NCBI RefSeq assembly: GCF_016801865.2
Contig: NC_068937.1
Location: 121,555,225 to 121,619,224, forward strand
DNA: 64,000 nt
Reading direction: 5' to 3'
From: Culex pipiens pallens
Taxonomy: Eukaryota; Arthropoda; Insecta; Diptera; Culicidae
Part shown: in pieces, positions 24,629-36,930 of the stretch
Layout of the letters: each line of letters opens with the position of its first letter
How positions within the stretch are numbered: the first letter of the stretch is position 1
Position numbers and translations under genes: made by a program
The notes under the pieces: model-generated
Databases searched by the model: none
What the model saw: the letters and a program-made list of their open reading frames with translations, nothing else
What the model was told of the DNA's origin: nothing

Positions 24629-27600
24629 CTGTGTGGAAAGGTAAAAAAAAGTTACCGTCAATTGCCGTTATCTGCTTAGGAATATCTACACGCAAAAGCA
24701 TGTTCAATCAAATTTGACCAACTTTACTTCACCGTGCAGTTTAATTGACAACGAATACTTACGACTTCCTCTACGACCACCTCCTCGATCTCCTCATCGT
24801 CGGGCTTGACTTCGTCCTCGCCCTCGGGGGTTTCTGGGTCTCCGGCCCGCTTGCCAGGTCGCTCTCCGAACCACTTGGGCAGTTTGGCTGTTGGGGAGAA
24901 AAATAAGTTGGGATTCAAAACAAATTCAAACATTTACACTTGCGTAGACAGCTTGACAGCGGGCGATTAAACGTACAACAAGTTACACGTAGTTTTACAT
25001 GAATGTGCACGGAAGGTCGCGAGAGTTGTGCGTTCAGAGGTTTCGGCAGGGATTGGGGGATACTTACATTTCTGGCGACCGACATGCTGTTCCTTTCTCT
25101 CGGACCATTGCTTCTCGAGGGATTCCTTGTTCAGAGTGTCAAAGCCCTGCACGAGCACAGTCGGTTGAGGTGTGGAAATGTGTTTGTGAATTTGCACGTT
25201 TGTTTTTTGTTAAGACATAGAAAATAGACAGAAAAATACAGAGATTACACGAGAGTTGCGTGAGAATTGCGTGATTCGTACAGTAACGTAACGTGGGCGT
25301 GTGGTGGTGGCACATTTTGAGACATTGTTTTTCTTGGCGCAGTTAGATACAGAATCGTGGAGGAGACATTTTTCGTGTGGAACATTGAATAGATTTAGCA
25401 ACTTTTACAGGGCAACGATACACGATGTTCCGGAGAACAGGTGTTGATCTACATATTAAGGTTTTAATAAATTAGGATATAACGACCATTAAATTTCTAA
25501 TAATTTCTATATGAAATCAAAATTGACTAATTTCAACTTATAGTGTAAGCATGAGTAGCCTTTGACAGCTAAAAGACAAGCTTCATTGCTTACAAAAAAT
25601 CATTCAAATCAATTAATCATAAGACGAAGATCAACATCTGCTTCCGGGTGTGGGTTCGAACAGCTATCTTACACTTGGTTCGTGCCATCCAGAGCTCTTG
25701 GCGTTGCGCCCACTTTTTGTCCATCTTTTCAAGGTAATACGCACTATAGCCCTTTTAGGTTGTAAGATGCAAGAATTGGTATCAGTATAATAATTGCCAC
25801 CGAGATTTTTGTTTGTATAAAAGGTTTGGCAAAACTTTGAACGATACTTACACCCTCGAACAGCTTCTTCTTATCATCGTAGGAGCGGGTATCGACACGA
25901 CGTTCGTATTTGGAGGCGACTTGGATCATGGGCTGTTGAAGATAGATTTCATGGTTAGGTTTGATTCAGCTTTGTTGGTAGAGTCGATTATGATGATCCT
26001 TACCGGGTACTTGCCAGTGAGAGCCTCTGGGTCCAGACCCTTCTTCAGGGCCTTGTGTCTCAGCTGCTGCTTCTGTCTTTCTTTCAACTCTTTAAGCTAA
26101 AGTAGGGGAAGAGAGTTCTGATCAGTACTGACCAAGTTGGACGTGTTAAAGAGTAACTCACATCGTAGTCCTGGCGCTTTTGCCTTTCCTCCAAATCGTA
26201 CTTCTCGGTCTCCAGCTTGACAATGGTTTCCCACAGCTCGGTGGCCTTGGTGCGCAGGGTATCGGCGCTCAAGCCGTCCAGCTCAAGGGGCTTGATACGG
26301 AAGGACAGAGAGATCTTCTTCTCCTCCTCCAGCTGCTCCTTAGTCTTGTTACGCTCCATCTGGGCATTGGACATGCCGAACTGTTGGGAGACGAAAGCAT
26401 GTTTTGAGTTTCAAGTGTGGTCACCGGTAAGGCCCAACTTACGTTGCTGTCCTTCTTGGTGATGGTGAAGTTCGGGCCCTTCTTGTCCTTGTCCTTCATG
26501 GCCTGCAGCATCGCTTGACGCTTCTTCTCGGCCTCCTCCAGACGCCGCCTCTTCTCGTCGATTTCGCGCTGTTTCTTCTCCTCAATCTCGCGCACACGAC
26601 GCTCCTCCTCTTCCTTCTTGCGCTGAGCCATGCGCTGCTCCTCTTCGGCACGAGAAACCTAGGGTTAGAAACATGGACTCAGTATAGCTCAAGAATACCA
26701 CGAGTCTTAGCAATTAAGCATAAGCGTGCAAACATGACAGCCTTCACCAACTTTGACAGTTCTCGTTACACGCTGATTGCTTCCTAGCCCAATCGGTACA
26801 ATAACCCACCTTGCGCTTAGCCTGTTTGTCCTTCAGCCTCTTGAGCTCATCCTCCTCCTTGGCTCGCTGCTTGCGCCACTCATTGATGTAGTCCTTCAGC
26901 TGCTCGTCCAGATCTGAGCGCTTCTGGTCCTGGCGCTTGATGAATTCGGGATCATCTCCCCTGAAAAGCAACGCCACAAAAAGGTTCGTGGAAAAGAAAA
27001 AGGGAGCGAGAGGAAAAAAGCAAAGTCAGTACAGTTTTCTTTCGGACTACCACATGGTGGGAAAATTTGTCTTTTTCATAAGCGATTTGTCGTGTTCCGC
27101 TCGATCACAACAAAACATGTTCAGAGTTATTCTCAAGTTTTATTTAAATTAGCCCAGACATTTTTTGATAAAATAAGAGCAAAACAACTCAGACACATGC
27201 CTTTTTATGAGCGTGCGTTAAAAACTAGGAGTAAAAATGGCTGCATTTCCGCATCCAATTTACAGTGTAACCAGAAAAAAAGCCACAGACACACACGCAG
27301 AGATGTACAGAAGAACACAAAAAAATGGGCGCACTTCCGGACATACTGCCAGCGTAGCGCTTGTGTTTGTGAATGTTTATTTTTCTTCTTCGAAAACCAA
27401 AAAAGGTACGTACAAAAATTAGTAGCACAACAACAAAAACCGCCGGAAACGGGGGAAAAAACGGATATAGGAAAGTTTGAAACGAACAGATGGTTGGTTT
27501 TGGGCGCAAATGAAAATTATTTATTTTTACACCTTTTGATAACAGGGATATTGATCTATAACAAAAACGCGATTTGGTTTTTGGGTTGGGAATGGGAAAG

Positions 27601-30600
27601 GACAAGTTTTGTATGCTCGAGGGTTAAATGATATCAAATGAATGTCATAGGTGGGGTTGTTTTAAATGATAGAGATGCAGATTTTTTTAAATTATATTTG
27701 GATGCTAGAAAGATGTTTTGTGGTTTAAACGAAGCTTATCAATCGTATCGCTTTACAGACCTTTGCAGATATTTAAAAGCGATTATAACTCGCGAGTAAA
27801 GCTAGGAATCAAGAGTTTTTGTTTTCTGTTTTATTAAACTAACATTCAACACCTTCATCCAAAATCACTCATATTTTGTCAAAATCGGACATTCTCACGA
27901 GAAGTCGGAGAATTTTTGAGAAATATGATTTGGGTGAATTTCACCCAATTTTCATTGAGCTTTGTTGATTGTGCGTGATAACTTGGAAAGTTTTGATTTG
28001 GTTTTAACGTATTTTTTTAATCTCATGAATTACTTTCTTAAATTTGCTTCAAAATAGCTTGACATTGAATTCAAGAAATTTTAGATTGAATTTGAGTGAT
28101 TCTAAATGAATGTGTTTGATATTCATATTCAGAAGATTCAATTCCTTTGAAAAGGACATGCGAAAGAAAGTTAAACGCCTAACAAAAATAAAAATCTCAG
28201 AAGAGCAAAATTTGTATGAAAAGTAAGTTTTTTTTTGTATGCTAAAAGAGACGAACAAGATGGCCGCTTTCCGGAAGTTGATAGATCCACACAACCATCG
28301 AAAGGACGACGACACACCAGACAAAAGCTGACCAAGCCACAGTATGTGTCTCGTCGCGTGTGTGCTATCCTATGACAATTCCTATCTATTTACAGAGCAG
28401 ACGTGTCACAAGATAGCACACAAGCGACGATCTGTCAATCTCGGTTATTTCCTATATAATGAGTGATTGTTATGCAAAATGAAGTTAGTTGATGCGTGCG
28501 CACTTTTGAGTTAAAAGAATATTGTTTAGTCAAGCACCAAATGTTTGCATGCCTGGCTTTTGTAAGTGGGCCACATGTGTGTATGATGTACGTGTGAGTA
28601 CTTGTATGCAGCGTAGGTTTAGTTGTGTGTGTGTGTTTGTGAGAGCATGTGTGTGTGTAAATTCGTCTGTCGTTTCCACTTACTTAGCTTCAGCTGCTGG
28701 CCTACGGTTACGGACAGTGATTTTGATATTTTTTTTTATAGTGGTTTATGGTCGAAACACACATAGAAGTGGGTAGTGGTGATTTTTTTTTATTGATGGA
28801 TGTTTTTTTTTTACATGTCCGGGGATTCACGATCGCACAGGTGGTGAGGTGGTAGTAACAAATCATGTTTTTTTTTTTCACACGTTTTTGGTTGGTGAAA
28901 ATGTTGGGTTGGGTCCGGTATTGAAGGTTGGCACGACGAACGAACACAAAAAATAGATAAAAGGGGAAAAATCAAAAACATTTTTTTAACAGTGTGTCTT
29001 GATTCAAAAAACAATTGGCATAGTATAGGTACTCTTTGAACAATATGGTGTGAAACCGTACAGTTGGAACTTACATACTAAAATGAGTGAACACCGATCA
29101 ACCCGTGACAGTGATGGATGATTTGAGTTATTTATCCCTTATTGCTGGTAAAACAAGCACATTCAGTTATGACTTCATCTTATCGACACCTTCTATGTCC
29201 AAGATTTTGGGATAAGGAAACAATTTGATCATCATTGGCAAGTTCTACTGCAAGCTTGAGGGTTAAAAGCGTCCAATAGATCACTGTCACGCATTGTACC
29301 ATGGTTATTAGTTTTATTTACACTAGCTATCCTATATTTACAAAACACACAAAGACATGGGTTAGGGTTATTTGGCTATAAAATAAGTATTCTATGTACG
29401 AATATATGTACAAGTAGAGATTTTCTTCGAAGAAATAAGTGCAGATTGGAGAGAGGAACCATTTAAGATTGAATTTTACAGGAGAACATTAAAATGTCGT
29501 CAAAACATGATTGATTTTTTTTAGTGTAAAAAAACCAGACAGGTTTCCTACACAACCTCTAGCGACAGAAGAATGTACTTAGGATTTTTAACCAAAAGGA
29601 AACAGAGAATTGAAAGCCTACAGCATAGTCCATTTTATGCTGCGATGAAAAATTAAACGGCTGTAGAAAAAACAGTAAGCAAAAAATAGAAAAGTGTTGG
29701 TGAAGCAGGGACAAGCGGTGTTCAAATCCAAAATAAGTTCCATTTCAACGAACTTTGACCAATTAAAAATGTGAAAAGCAAAAACTGAGCAGTGTTGGAA
29801 AACCATTTTGGAAAATTATTTGCTTGTCAAAATGATAAACAGACTCGAAAAATAACAATTAAAGGTAAAATTAATTGAAAGCGGAATGCTCGGTGGTTTT
29901 ATTTGAGGTTTTTTCTTAAGCCGAGAAAGCTGATCGTAATAAAAAAGATTAGGTGACGTTCTGGAAAACTAACTATTTGAACCATTAACTGAATTTCGAA
30001 GCAAAGTTGAGCAATAAATGGTGTAATTTTCCAGCGCCACCTATGACGATCGCGCAAAAAAGGATATACGTATAAAAAAAACCTTATGGAAAAATATAAA
30101 AATGTTACCGACAAAAATCTTCGTTTCACAAAACTGTGTCTACCGCATTCTGGCAAACCCGTCAAAAACTGTTTCACTTGAGGTGGTCCCTTAGCGATGG
30201 TAAGCGATTTTTTTTCTTTGATTCTAGCAGATTTAAAGGACTGATTCTAGGGCCTAACATTATCAAAATAAACATTTTTGCAATGCTGTCTCTCTGTTTC
30301 GGTAGTTCACACACATAATATTCTAAGAGGAAAGAACGGGGGCAAAACATGTTTGCTATAATTCGCACTTACTTCCTGCAAAAAGAAGAGAAAATATATG
30401 CTACATTTAGAGAAAGTTCATTCCGTTTCGGTGTACGGTGGGATTAGGGTCTCAGTAAAGTACTGGAAAAGTTGTTATTAGTAGTTTTGTGTGGGTGTCT
30501 TGTGGAAAGCTATATTAAGCTAGTTTTTATAACTGCTTTTTTTTTAAGCATTAACGGATATGGTAACCTTTACAATTTTATCTTTAAATAGTAAGTCGGA

Positions 30601-32264
30601 GTTGGAGTTTAGTTAGTCTAGGAAAGGTTTTAAAATCTAGATTAAATTTTCAAAACAACCTATCCCTCATGGGTTTCCTATGCAGATAGGACCTTTTGAA
30701 AATTTAATCGAGAAATATCAACTGCGATAACTTACGTAAGCGCTCGATTTATCTTGTTACTGAACGGTATTCTAATTGAGGAAAGCATTCTGACGTGATC
30801 TTATACATCCATTAATCTAGTTATACATAAAAAGGTGCTCGACAGTTGGCAATATAAGCCAATAATGGCATAACAATAAACTTAAATGTCATTTTTGTTC
30901 AGGAAAAAAGACTCATTTAAGAGTTATTTGAATCAGATTTAATCGAATTCGAACTTACTTATTTTAGATTGTTTTAGCGTGCATTTTGACAGCCAAAGTG
31001 ATTTCAACACAGATATTCAAACCTACGCAAATTTACACTTGATTTGAAGTGCCAACCGTGTTGCCAGCTGCCGTATTTACCCAACTAAAATTGAATGGAT
31101 GCGATCTACTACAATCTAATCCTAATCAAAACGTCATTCTACTTGCCAATCAGAAGAAAAATAGCGCATATTTAGCAGCATGTGTTTTAGAAACAATTAA
31201 AATGTAGAATATAGACATTGATAAAAGATTAAAGGTCTCTAAATATGTACAGCTAAGAATGGTTACGTCGCTTAGTTTTTTCCTAATAAATATTGTCCGT
31301 CTAGTTAAACTAATCACTGTTTAGTATTTGTTTTGTAAATTCTGTACAACAAGCCAGCTGTAACCGTGCCGGCTGCACTTACGTTTCCTGCTGCTGTTCC
31401 TCGACGACGACCTCCTCCTCCTCTTCAGAGCTAAAAAACGTTTAGAAACAGATTATAAATGGTGGGGGCCGGGACAAGTTAGAATTTTGAATCCAAATCA
31501 ATCTATTTTTTTCTCCAATGGGGGGCGGGTACGGTGGGGCAAGATAATCGCTTCTAAAATAGTTTTTTCGCACTCTTTTCATTCGTTGGTGGAGTGGTCC
31601 TTTAAACAAAAAAAAAAATCTTCTCTCGTTGAACCGAAACAAAACCTAAACCTGCTTGAAACACTTTGCTTAAATTGGCATGAGCATCGCGAAAAAAAAA
31701 GTTCCGTTTGGGGAAACAAACCTTAAAATAATATAAGCTTTGTAACAAGAGGCAAAAAAACAAAGGGGTGTCCATAAAGTACTTAACGCTATTCAAAACC
31801 AAGTAACGAAGCAGCAAAAATGAAGGCATACAAAAGGTAAACTGTTTAAAATTTAATCGATTTTTAGTATTGTGCACTTGGGCGTGTCCTGTTTGGGGTT
31901 CTGGGATCGAAGCTATTTTTAAACAAAACATTTTAAACGGTAAACAAATAACAAAGAGATAATGTAAAAAGGTGTGGATGTGCGATAAAGTGGGAACGGG
32001 AAGTGACTTTTTTTTTTCTGGTACAAAAAGACAAAACGTTGGTACACAAAAAGGTAAGGACAAAAATCTGGTGAACAAAAAACAACGAAACGGTTGAACG
32101 ATTTTTAGCGCAACGGTGTAATAAGACAGTGGGTGGAGTGTAACAAAAACGTGACTTTCAACTCCGCAGTCTTCGCAGGAAAAGTGAAAAAAGATTCAAG
32201 TTATCGGTGCGGTGAAGTTGTACGGGCACCGCCATACTTACGAATACTCTTCATCATCAGACAT
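24083..32264 (-). CDS. up: Troponin T (upheld), muscle thin-filament regulator
   Basis: Troponin T anchors the troponin complex to tropomyosin in muscle. Minus-strand coding exons: 32264-32242, 31430-31383, 28701-28684, 26960-26810, 26658-26443, 26380-26162, 26096-26004, 25932-25852, one of 25751-25673 or 25146-25068, 24887-24763, 24628-24593, 24349-24320 and 24127-24083. All have GT-AG borders and join in phase, giving 387 residues. The start MSDDEEYSSEEEEEVVVEE is the acidic N-terminus; GDDPEFIKRQDQKRSDLDEQ opens the conserved part. ERNKTKEQLEEEKKISLSFR and a heptad-rich coiled coil mark the troponin I/C-binding region, and KLPKWFGERPGK precedes the tail. The tail is an insect-type glutamate run (35 Glu in three exons) ending TAA at 24085-24083. 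The start exon has a 5' UTR acceptor at 32285/32286; the non-coding first exon was not found. Small N-terminal exons keep frame when skipped, as expected for alternative splicing. Confidence 0.95.
25068..25146 (-). CDS. up: Troponin T mutually exclusive exon, distal version
   Basis: This 79-nt exon encodes GFDTLNKESLEKQWSERK and EQHVGRQK (26 residues plus one base). It follows acceptor GTGCTCGTGCAG and ends at GTAAGT. It matches the Drosophila form GWDEISKDSNEKIWNEKK. It lies after the 25932-25852 exon and competes with 25751-25673, which has the same length and phase. Confidence 0.85.
25673..25751 (-). CDS. up: Troponin T mutually exclusive exon, proximal version
   Basis: Between acceptor CTAAAAG and donor GTAAGA lies a 79-nt open segment encoding GYSAYYLEKMDKKWAQRQ and ELWMARTK. 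It aligns over all 26 residues with the distal exon (G..., LEK..W..R.E, final R.K), and has identical length and phase. Including both exons would shift the frame, so they must be alternatives. It has no in-frame ATG-led open frame of its own, so ORF-based annotation would miss it. Confidence 0.8.
28684..28701 (-). CDS. up: 18-nt N-terminal exon of troponin T
   Basis: GTAG acceptor, 18 nt, then GTAAGT. With flanking bases it adds TPAAEAK to the acidic N-terminal region, and skipping it preserves frame. The acceptor has a poor pyrimidine tract, which fits regulated inclusion. Drosophila troponin T has a comparable TPAEGEGDPEF stretch at this point. Confidence 0.7.
30373..30375 (-). CDS. up: Possible 3-nt microexon of troponin T
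   Basis: On the gene strand a strong acceptor (TTTTCTCTTCTTTTTGCAG) is followed by GAA and at once by the strong donor GTAAGTGCG. Included between the 31430-31383 and 28701-28684 exons it changes ...ET-PAAEAK to ...ET-K-PAAEAK, keeping frame and restoring the ETKP motif of Drosophila troponin T. It could alternatively be a recursive-splicing site. No transcript evidence is available here. Confidence 0.45.
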
Positions 32265-32285
32265 GGTGGTGGGGTGTGGCTAAAC

Positions 32286-35200
32286 CTGGGAAATTGAGGA
32301 CGCAAGTTAAACAATTTGTGCTGAAGGTGGGAAAGTGAAAAGTGTGTCTGTTCAAAAGTCGAAAGAACCGATCGGGAGAAACAATAATGTATTTTTTTAT
32401 CATTTTTCAAAATATGTTATTTTTTATGCATAGGGGGAAAACATGTGGTCCCATCTGTTATTTAACCCACTTGCAGTCGTATACGTGTACTTAGTTCACT
32501 TTGTAAGGGCACTTTTATGAAACGCCAAAACACGCAACTTCCGAAAGGCTAATATTGAACGCTCGATAAATAATTAATTAATCCTTTAGAAGTTGGCAAG
32601 CAGGTTTATTCACAAATCTTGCAAAGTGATTTGTTGAATTTGTATCGATTTGACGTTTGCTGACGAACAGTTTGGCTATGTTACTGCTTGCAAAAAAACA
32701 ATAGTAAGGGTTGCTGAATTTGATGGAAACTGGGAAAACTGTCAGATTTGTGCCGATGTAATAACGTCAAAGCAACACTACCACTGTTGTTGTTGACGAA
32801 TAGGTCCAACGTAAACGAAAACTGTTTGTGCTGTTTTGGTATCTTCAAAACTACGGGAACTATCGACATAATTTTTGATTAATTTGATAAAGTACTGTCT
32901 ACAAAATAATTTACAACAATATTTGACTATTTTTATAACCAGATTGTTGCAGGGTTTTGTCCGTAAGTTTGACAATTTTGGAATTAGAAGCGAAAATTTT
33001 TAGCAGAGCTGGTTCTGTCAGAATCCTGCTAGAACGGTGGAACATTTCTGCTAGATAGCTGTAAAAATATCCAGCTCTGTTAGAACTCTGCTAGAATCCT
33101 GCTAGAATCCTGCTAGAACTTCGTCCATGTAGTTTAGCACATGAACTGAGCTCACGCTTAGTCAGTTAAATAATGGGGAAGATTTTTTTTTTCTGAATAA
33201 TGGAAATATGTCAAATGTGAATTATGATTAAGTGTTTTGCCTACATGACATCCGTTAAATAGCCTGAAATTCATTGAAATACTCGCCATCCGATCTGTAT
33301 GACGGCGATCGTCGACAGTGTAGGATGCCAAATTATTACTTAATAAAACTCCACCCACGCTCGAAGTTGCACACACGGTTGGTGGGCGAAGCAATGTGTA
33401 TCCTCGGAAATTTCATTCACAGGGAACATTCGAAATTGAAGAAAAAAAAAACCGAGACCGTTGCCTCGTCCTACTAAAATTTTCAACGAAGGAGAAAAAA
33501 AACTCACAAATACTATTTTTAATGTGATTGCGTGCCCACAACCAGACGACGACGTACGAAATTTGACGATCGCGCACCACCGGCGTGAGCAGCTTTTTCG
33601 CTAAAAGTTTAAATTTAAATTTAGCGCACCACCACCGGTTTCATAAAACGGCGCACGCGCCCTGGCTGCAGTCGCGCTCAAAGGTGGAGCAAAATTTGCT
33701 CCCCAAAGGCGTGACTGTGACTGTGTGTGTGTGCGCGATTTGGTCTAATTTTAGCCGAACAAAACTCATAGGTCACAAATTTTCACAGCAAACGAACTGT
33801 GCGATTGTATTTTGATTTCAATTGTACGAGTTGGCCGAAAAATGGCCGAAATCTGATTCCCAGATTTTCGGGTTTTTGTTGTACCCAAGAGTGTTTGCGT
33901 GTGTTCGAGAGTGAAACTGTACTCACGATCCATTTAGGCTATAAATATTGGCGTTTTTCGTGAATCTGCAATGCAAGAGGCAGAGCAAAATTTTCCAACA
34001 ATTTGTGGTCTGGGCTGCCAGCCAAATTGGGGCATTCATGCGATTCACGATCGCTCACTACCACATTCACGGTTCGTGACGAGGAGATTTTCGCTGCGTT
34101 CGGAAAATTTTTCAACGTCGGACTTGAGTGGGCGATGGCTGGCGACAACCGTCCTGCGAACATTAATCAGATCGGGTATTACTTAATCCGGCGTGTGTGT
34201 CACGTAAGCGAAATGGGCAGGAATGTACGGCCATTTGGTTATCTGGAAATTGAGTAACAGGATTGCATTTCCAAGATTTTCCAGATGTGTCATAATGTTG
34301 CAAATTTATTAGAAAATTAAATATTTCTAGAGTTCTTTTTATAAAGATTTTTAACCATGGGTTTTCTATGCTGATAAACTTTTGATAAAAAAGTTAGCTA
34401 GTCTTGAATATATACTAAACAACATCAACAGCTAGAATTCATATAAATTCACCCTTAAATTTGTCTAGCTAAATCAAAATAAAGAAATTCAATAGGTAAA
34501 CAATCACTGTTGAAGTATTTAAATTTTAGTGTGTACTTTTGGTAAAAAGAAACTTACTGCTACACGCTTACAGAGAAATAGCAAGAAATACAACATAAAG
34601 TGAAAAAATATGACTTGAATGTTTTATAAAATTTTAAATGATACAATTGGTGTTGCAATTATTTTTGTGTCTTATCTGTTATAGAAAATTTCAACTCGTT
34701 AAATTTTAAGCAATATGGAAACATTTAATTGAATGTTTTAAAGACAGCCGTTATACTACTTTGAGTTCTATTCCAACGATTAACAGTGTTAAAAATCTGT
34801 AAACTTTTGAAGCAGGTTACCAATGGAACATCGGACTCGAGTGGTAGAAATGACAGTTCTTCCATAAGGAATACATTGTAAAAAAAGCAAAAACTGTTCG
34901 AATGGAAGTGCTCCATTGGTTGCATCAATATTCTGAATATAAACGATTTCTTGTTCAACTCAACAAAATGTTATTGTTTATTGAGTAAGTTTTGAAGATT
35001 GCTATAATTTGCGTTAAAAAAACTTTTTCACGATTCCAACCAGAAAAACTTTGCACACGGGTGGCGCTTCGGTCGCATATCTTTGAAGAAAATCTTGCTG
35101 AAATCCGAAAGCATGCTAATTTTAGCATCTCGCGCACACGATCTGCGGCTGCGACTAAATTTGGTCCATCGGTCCATTTGTTGAATTTCAGTTCACTCAC

Positions 35201-36375
35201 AAAACTTTTTTTCAGTCCTTTAAGCGTATTTTTTTTTCCACAAAAATCAACAGGTTTCAGGCGGCACTTTCGAATCTCTAAAGTTATATAACTTTTCACT
35301 GTTCATTGGCATGATTTTGGCAAAACTTTTCATCTTTTCATCTGGTTTCTGGTACAACTTTTGAACAGAATTCCGGCATAAACAGAAGGGAAGTTTACGA
35401 CAGTTTTCCCCCGATCTGTGTCGACCAGAAATGACACACTTTCACTATTTGGGGAGGGCACTTCCAAAGAGACCCACCAAAGGGGGTCCCCCTCGGTTAG
35501 GCAAAAATCCAACTTCAACTTACTGCTCTACAAGAAAATGGAAGAACGCACTGATCCGGCGGCCGTCGTCGAACTCAGTGTTGCTACCAGCAATGACTGA
35601 ATCGAGGAAAACCAGCTGCCCGATTCTGAAGTCTTAATTTTCCCCGATTTTCCTCGCACACCAACACCAACGTACACGCTTGGGTCGGTGTATTTGTGGA
35701 TCGTGCTCGGGAGAAAAAGATCTCGAAGGTACATAAGAAACGGGGGGCGACTTAACGAGAGTACATAAGCTTTCGAGTGAGGATGAAATGATTTTTTTTT
35801 TTTGGGGAAAATTTTTGAGCGAGGAAAACTCATCAGATGGAAATGGTCAGTGGCTGCCCCAACGGATTACCCCATTTTCCTGAAGGTGCTGCTGGTGTGG
35901 TAGATTAAACATGTGCATAAAGCGGGGTGCATGTTTTGTGGTTTATTGAAAAAAAATACGCATCGAATACATCTTGAACCGTTTGTTGGGTATAGTGGCA
36001 TTTGACCATTGCAGGTTATTTTCATTTTTTCCTTTGTAATTCAATGTTAAAATTACAAGTTGATTCGAAATTTTGATGTTTTCAAGAATTGTTCACTCAC
36101 ATTCCTTCGTATCGAACAAAGTTAGGAATGAGTTTTTAAAGTTTTCTTTTCAATTCGATATAGGCAAATTTTCATCTGTATTTAGGTAAATATTCTTCGA
36201 GTCACACGCAGTGCTGGTGAAATTTACTCAGAATTTGATAAAATTTACCTCAAAGTGTCAACTTCAAATTAATTACGTATCATGTTCAATAATGATTAAC
36301 TATGTACAACTCGAAAATGTTTTTTTTAAAATGAGCGTGTAAGATGTGGTAATCAAAAATCTAAGTAGTGCCTTA
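32286..36375. other. Upstream of troponin T, gene-free
   Basis: The troponin T promoter and untranslated first exon are expected somewhere here. Near 33000-33120 the phrase TCCTGCTAGAA is repeated several times. Except for the dispersed repeat at 34822-34917 I see no defined element and no recognisable protein. Confidence 0.4.
34822..34917. repeat. Small dispersed repeat, reverse copy of 4690-4784
   Basis: AGAAATGACAGTTCTTCCAT is the reverse complement of the core of the 4690-4784 repeat, bounded by ATGGA/TCCAT. Likely a tiny MITE. Confidence 0.55.
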
Positions 36376-36930
36376 AGGAGGTATTAGACTTTGACAAACA
36401 AACAACAGACAGTTTGATAGTTTGCCTGCTTTTTTTGCAGAAGCGTCGGCCTGTATATACAGTCCAGACTCGATTATCCGAAGCCTCGATTACCCGAAGT
36501 TTCGATTATCCGAAGTTCGATTATCCGAAGGTTTGTATGGGACTCCGGATAATCGAATCACGAACAAAAAAAATCGTTTTCGTTTTTTTCATTTTCTTTT
36601 TTTAACATAAAATTTGAGTTCTACGACCCAATTTTAGTCAAATTTGAGTTGTTGATTGCCTATTAAAAAATAAAATACATTTTTTCAATATTGCATCACC
36701 GCCATTTTGGCTGCCATCTTGGATTTATATATTCTAAATCATTTTAGCATAGTTTATGGGTTATACCTAAGCTTGACAATCAAAAATTAGACAACGAAAA
36801 ACATTTTTTTTCCTGATTCGATTATCCGAAGTTTCGATTGTCCGAAGTGAAATTTTTCCGAGGCCTTCGGATAATCGAGTCTGGACTGTATTTTGCTTTG
36901 AATGCAAGTTTGCGAGTTTGTTTGTTACCT
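36376..36930. mobile_element. AGGAGGTATTAG-family MITE split by a pogo-like element
   Basis: The left part (AGGAGGTATTAGACTTTGACA) and right part (TTTGCGAGTTTGTTTGTTACCT) match the uninterrupted copy at 13006-13205. The copy is interrupted at the TA of CTGTATA by the element at 36460-36888. Joining the flanks restores the sequence order of the 13006 copy. Confidence 0.65.
36460..36888. mobile_element. 429-bp pogo/Tc1-like MITE with TA duplication
   Basis: Termini CAGTCCAGACTCGATTATCC and GGATAATCGAGTCTGGACTG are perfect inverted repeats, flanked by TA at 36458-36459 and 36889-36890. The motif ATTATCCGAAG recurs several times inside each end. No transposase frame. Fragments of the same family occur at 11621 and near 18363. 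CAG termini with TA duplication fit pogo-type elements. Confidence 0.8.

Larger units (their letters stand above)
26961..31382 (-). other. Troponin T 5' introns
   Basis: Apart from the small exons noted separately, no other gene was found in this long intronic stretch. It contains GT-rich tracts (about 28560-28665), an inverted repeat around 28352-28430 (GTGTGTGCTATC / GATAGCACAC) and AT-rich filler. Confidence 0.5.

Noticed and set aside
27092..27631. Longest unassigned + strand open frame (179 codons) in a troponin T intron
   Set aside because: Composition follows AT-rich intronic DNA, no domain or splice context, and the opposite strand has an equally long meaningless frame.
29075..29077. 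Second possible 3-nt exon (TAT between TTTTAG and GTAAGT) in troponin T
   Set aside because: The pyrimidine tract is weak and inclusion would give TMPA, with no match to known troponin T; likely chance.
30738..30761. Possible 24-nt troponin T exon ending at GTAAGT
   Set aside because: It would encode a basic/neutral NKINRALT stretch unlike the acidic N-terminus, and the acceptor is only fair.
33924..33965. ATGGATC followed by GTGAGT on the minus strand as a first exon
   Set aside because: Cannot be linked in phase to a downstream coding exon and no promoter motif stands out; could be the troponin T 5' UTR but unsupported.
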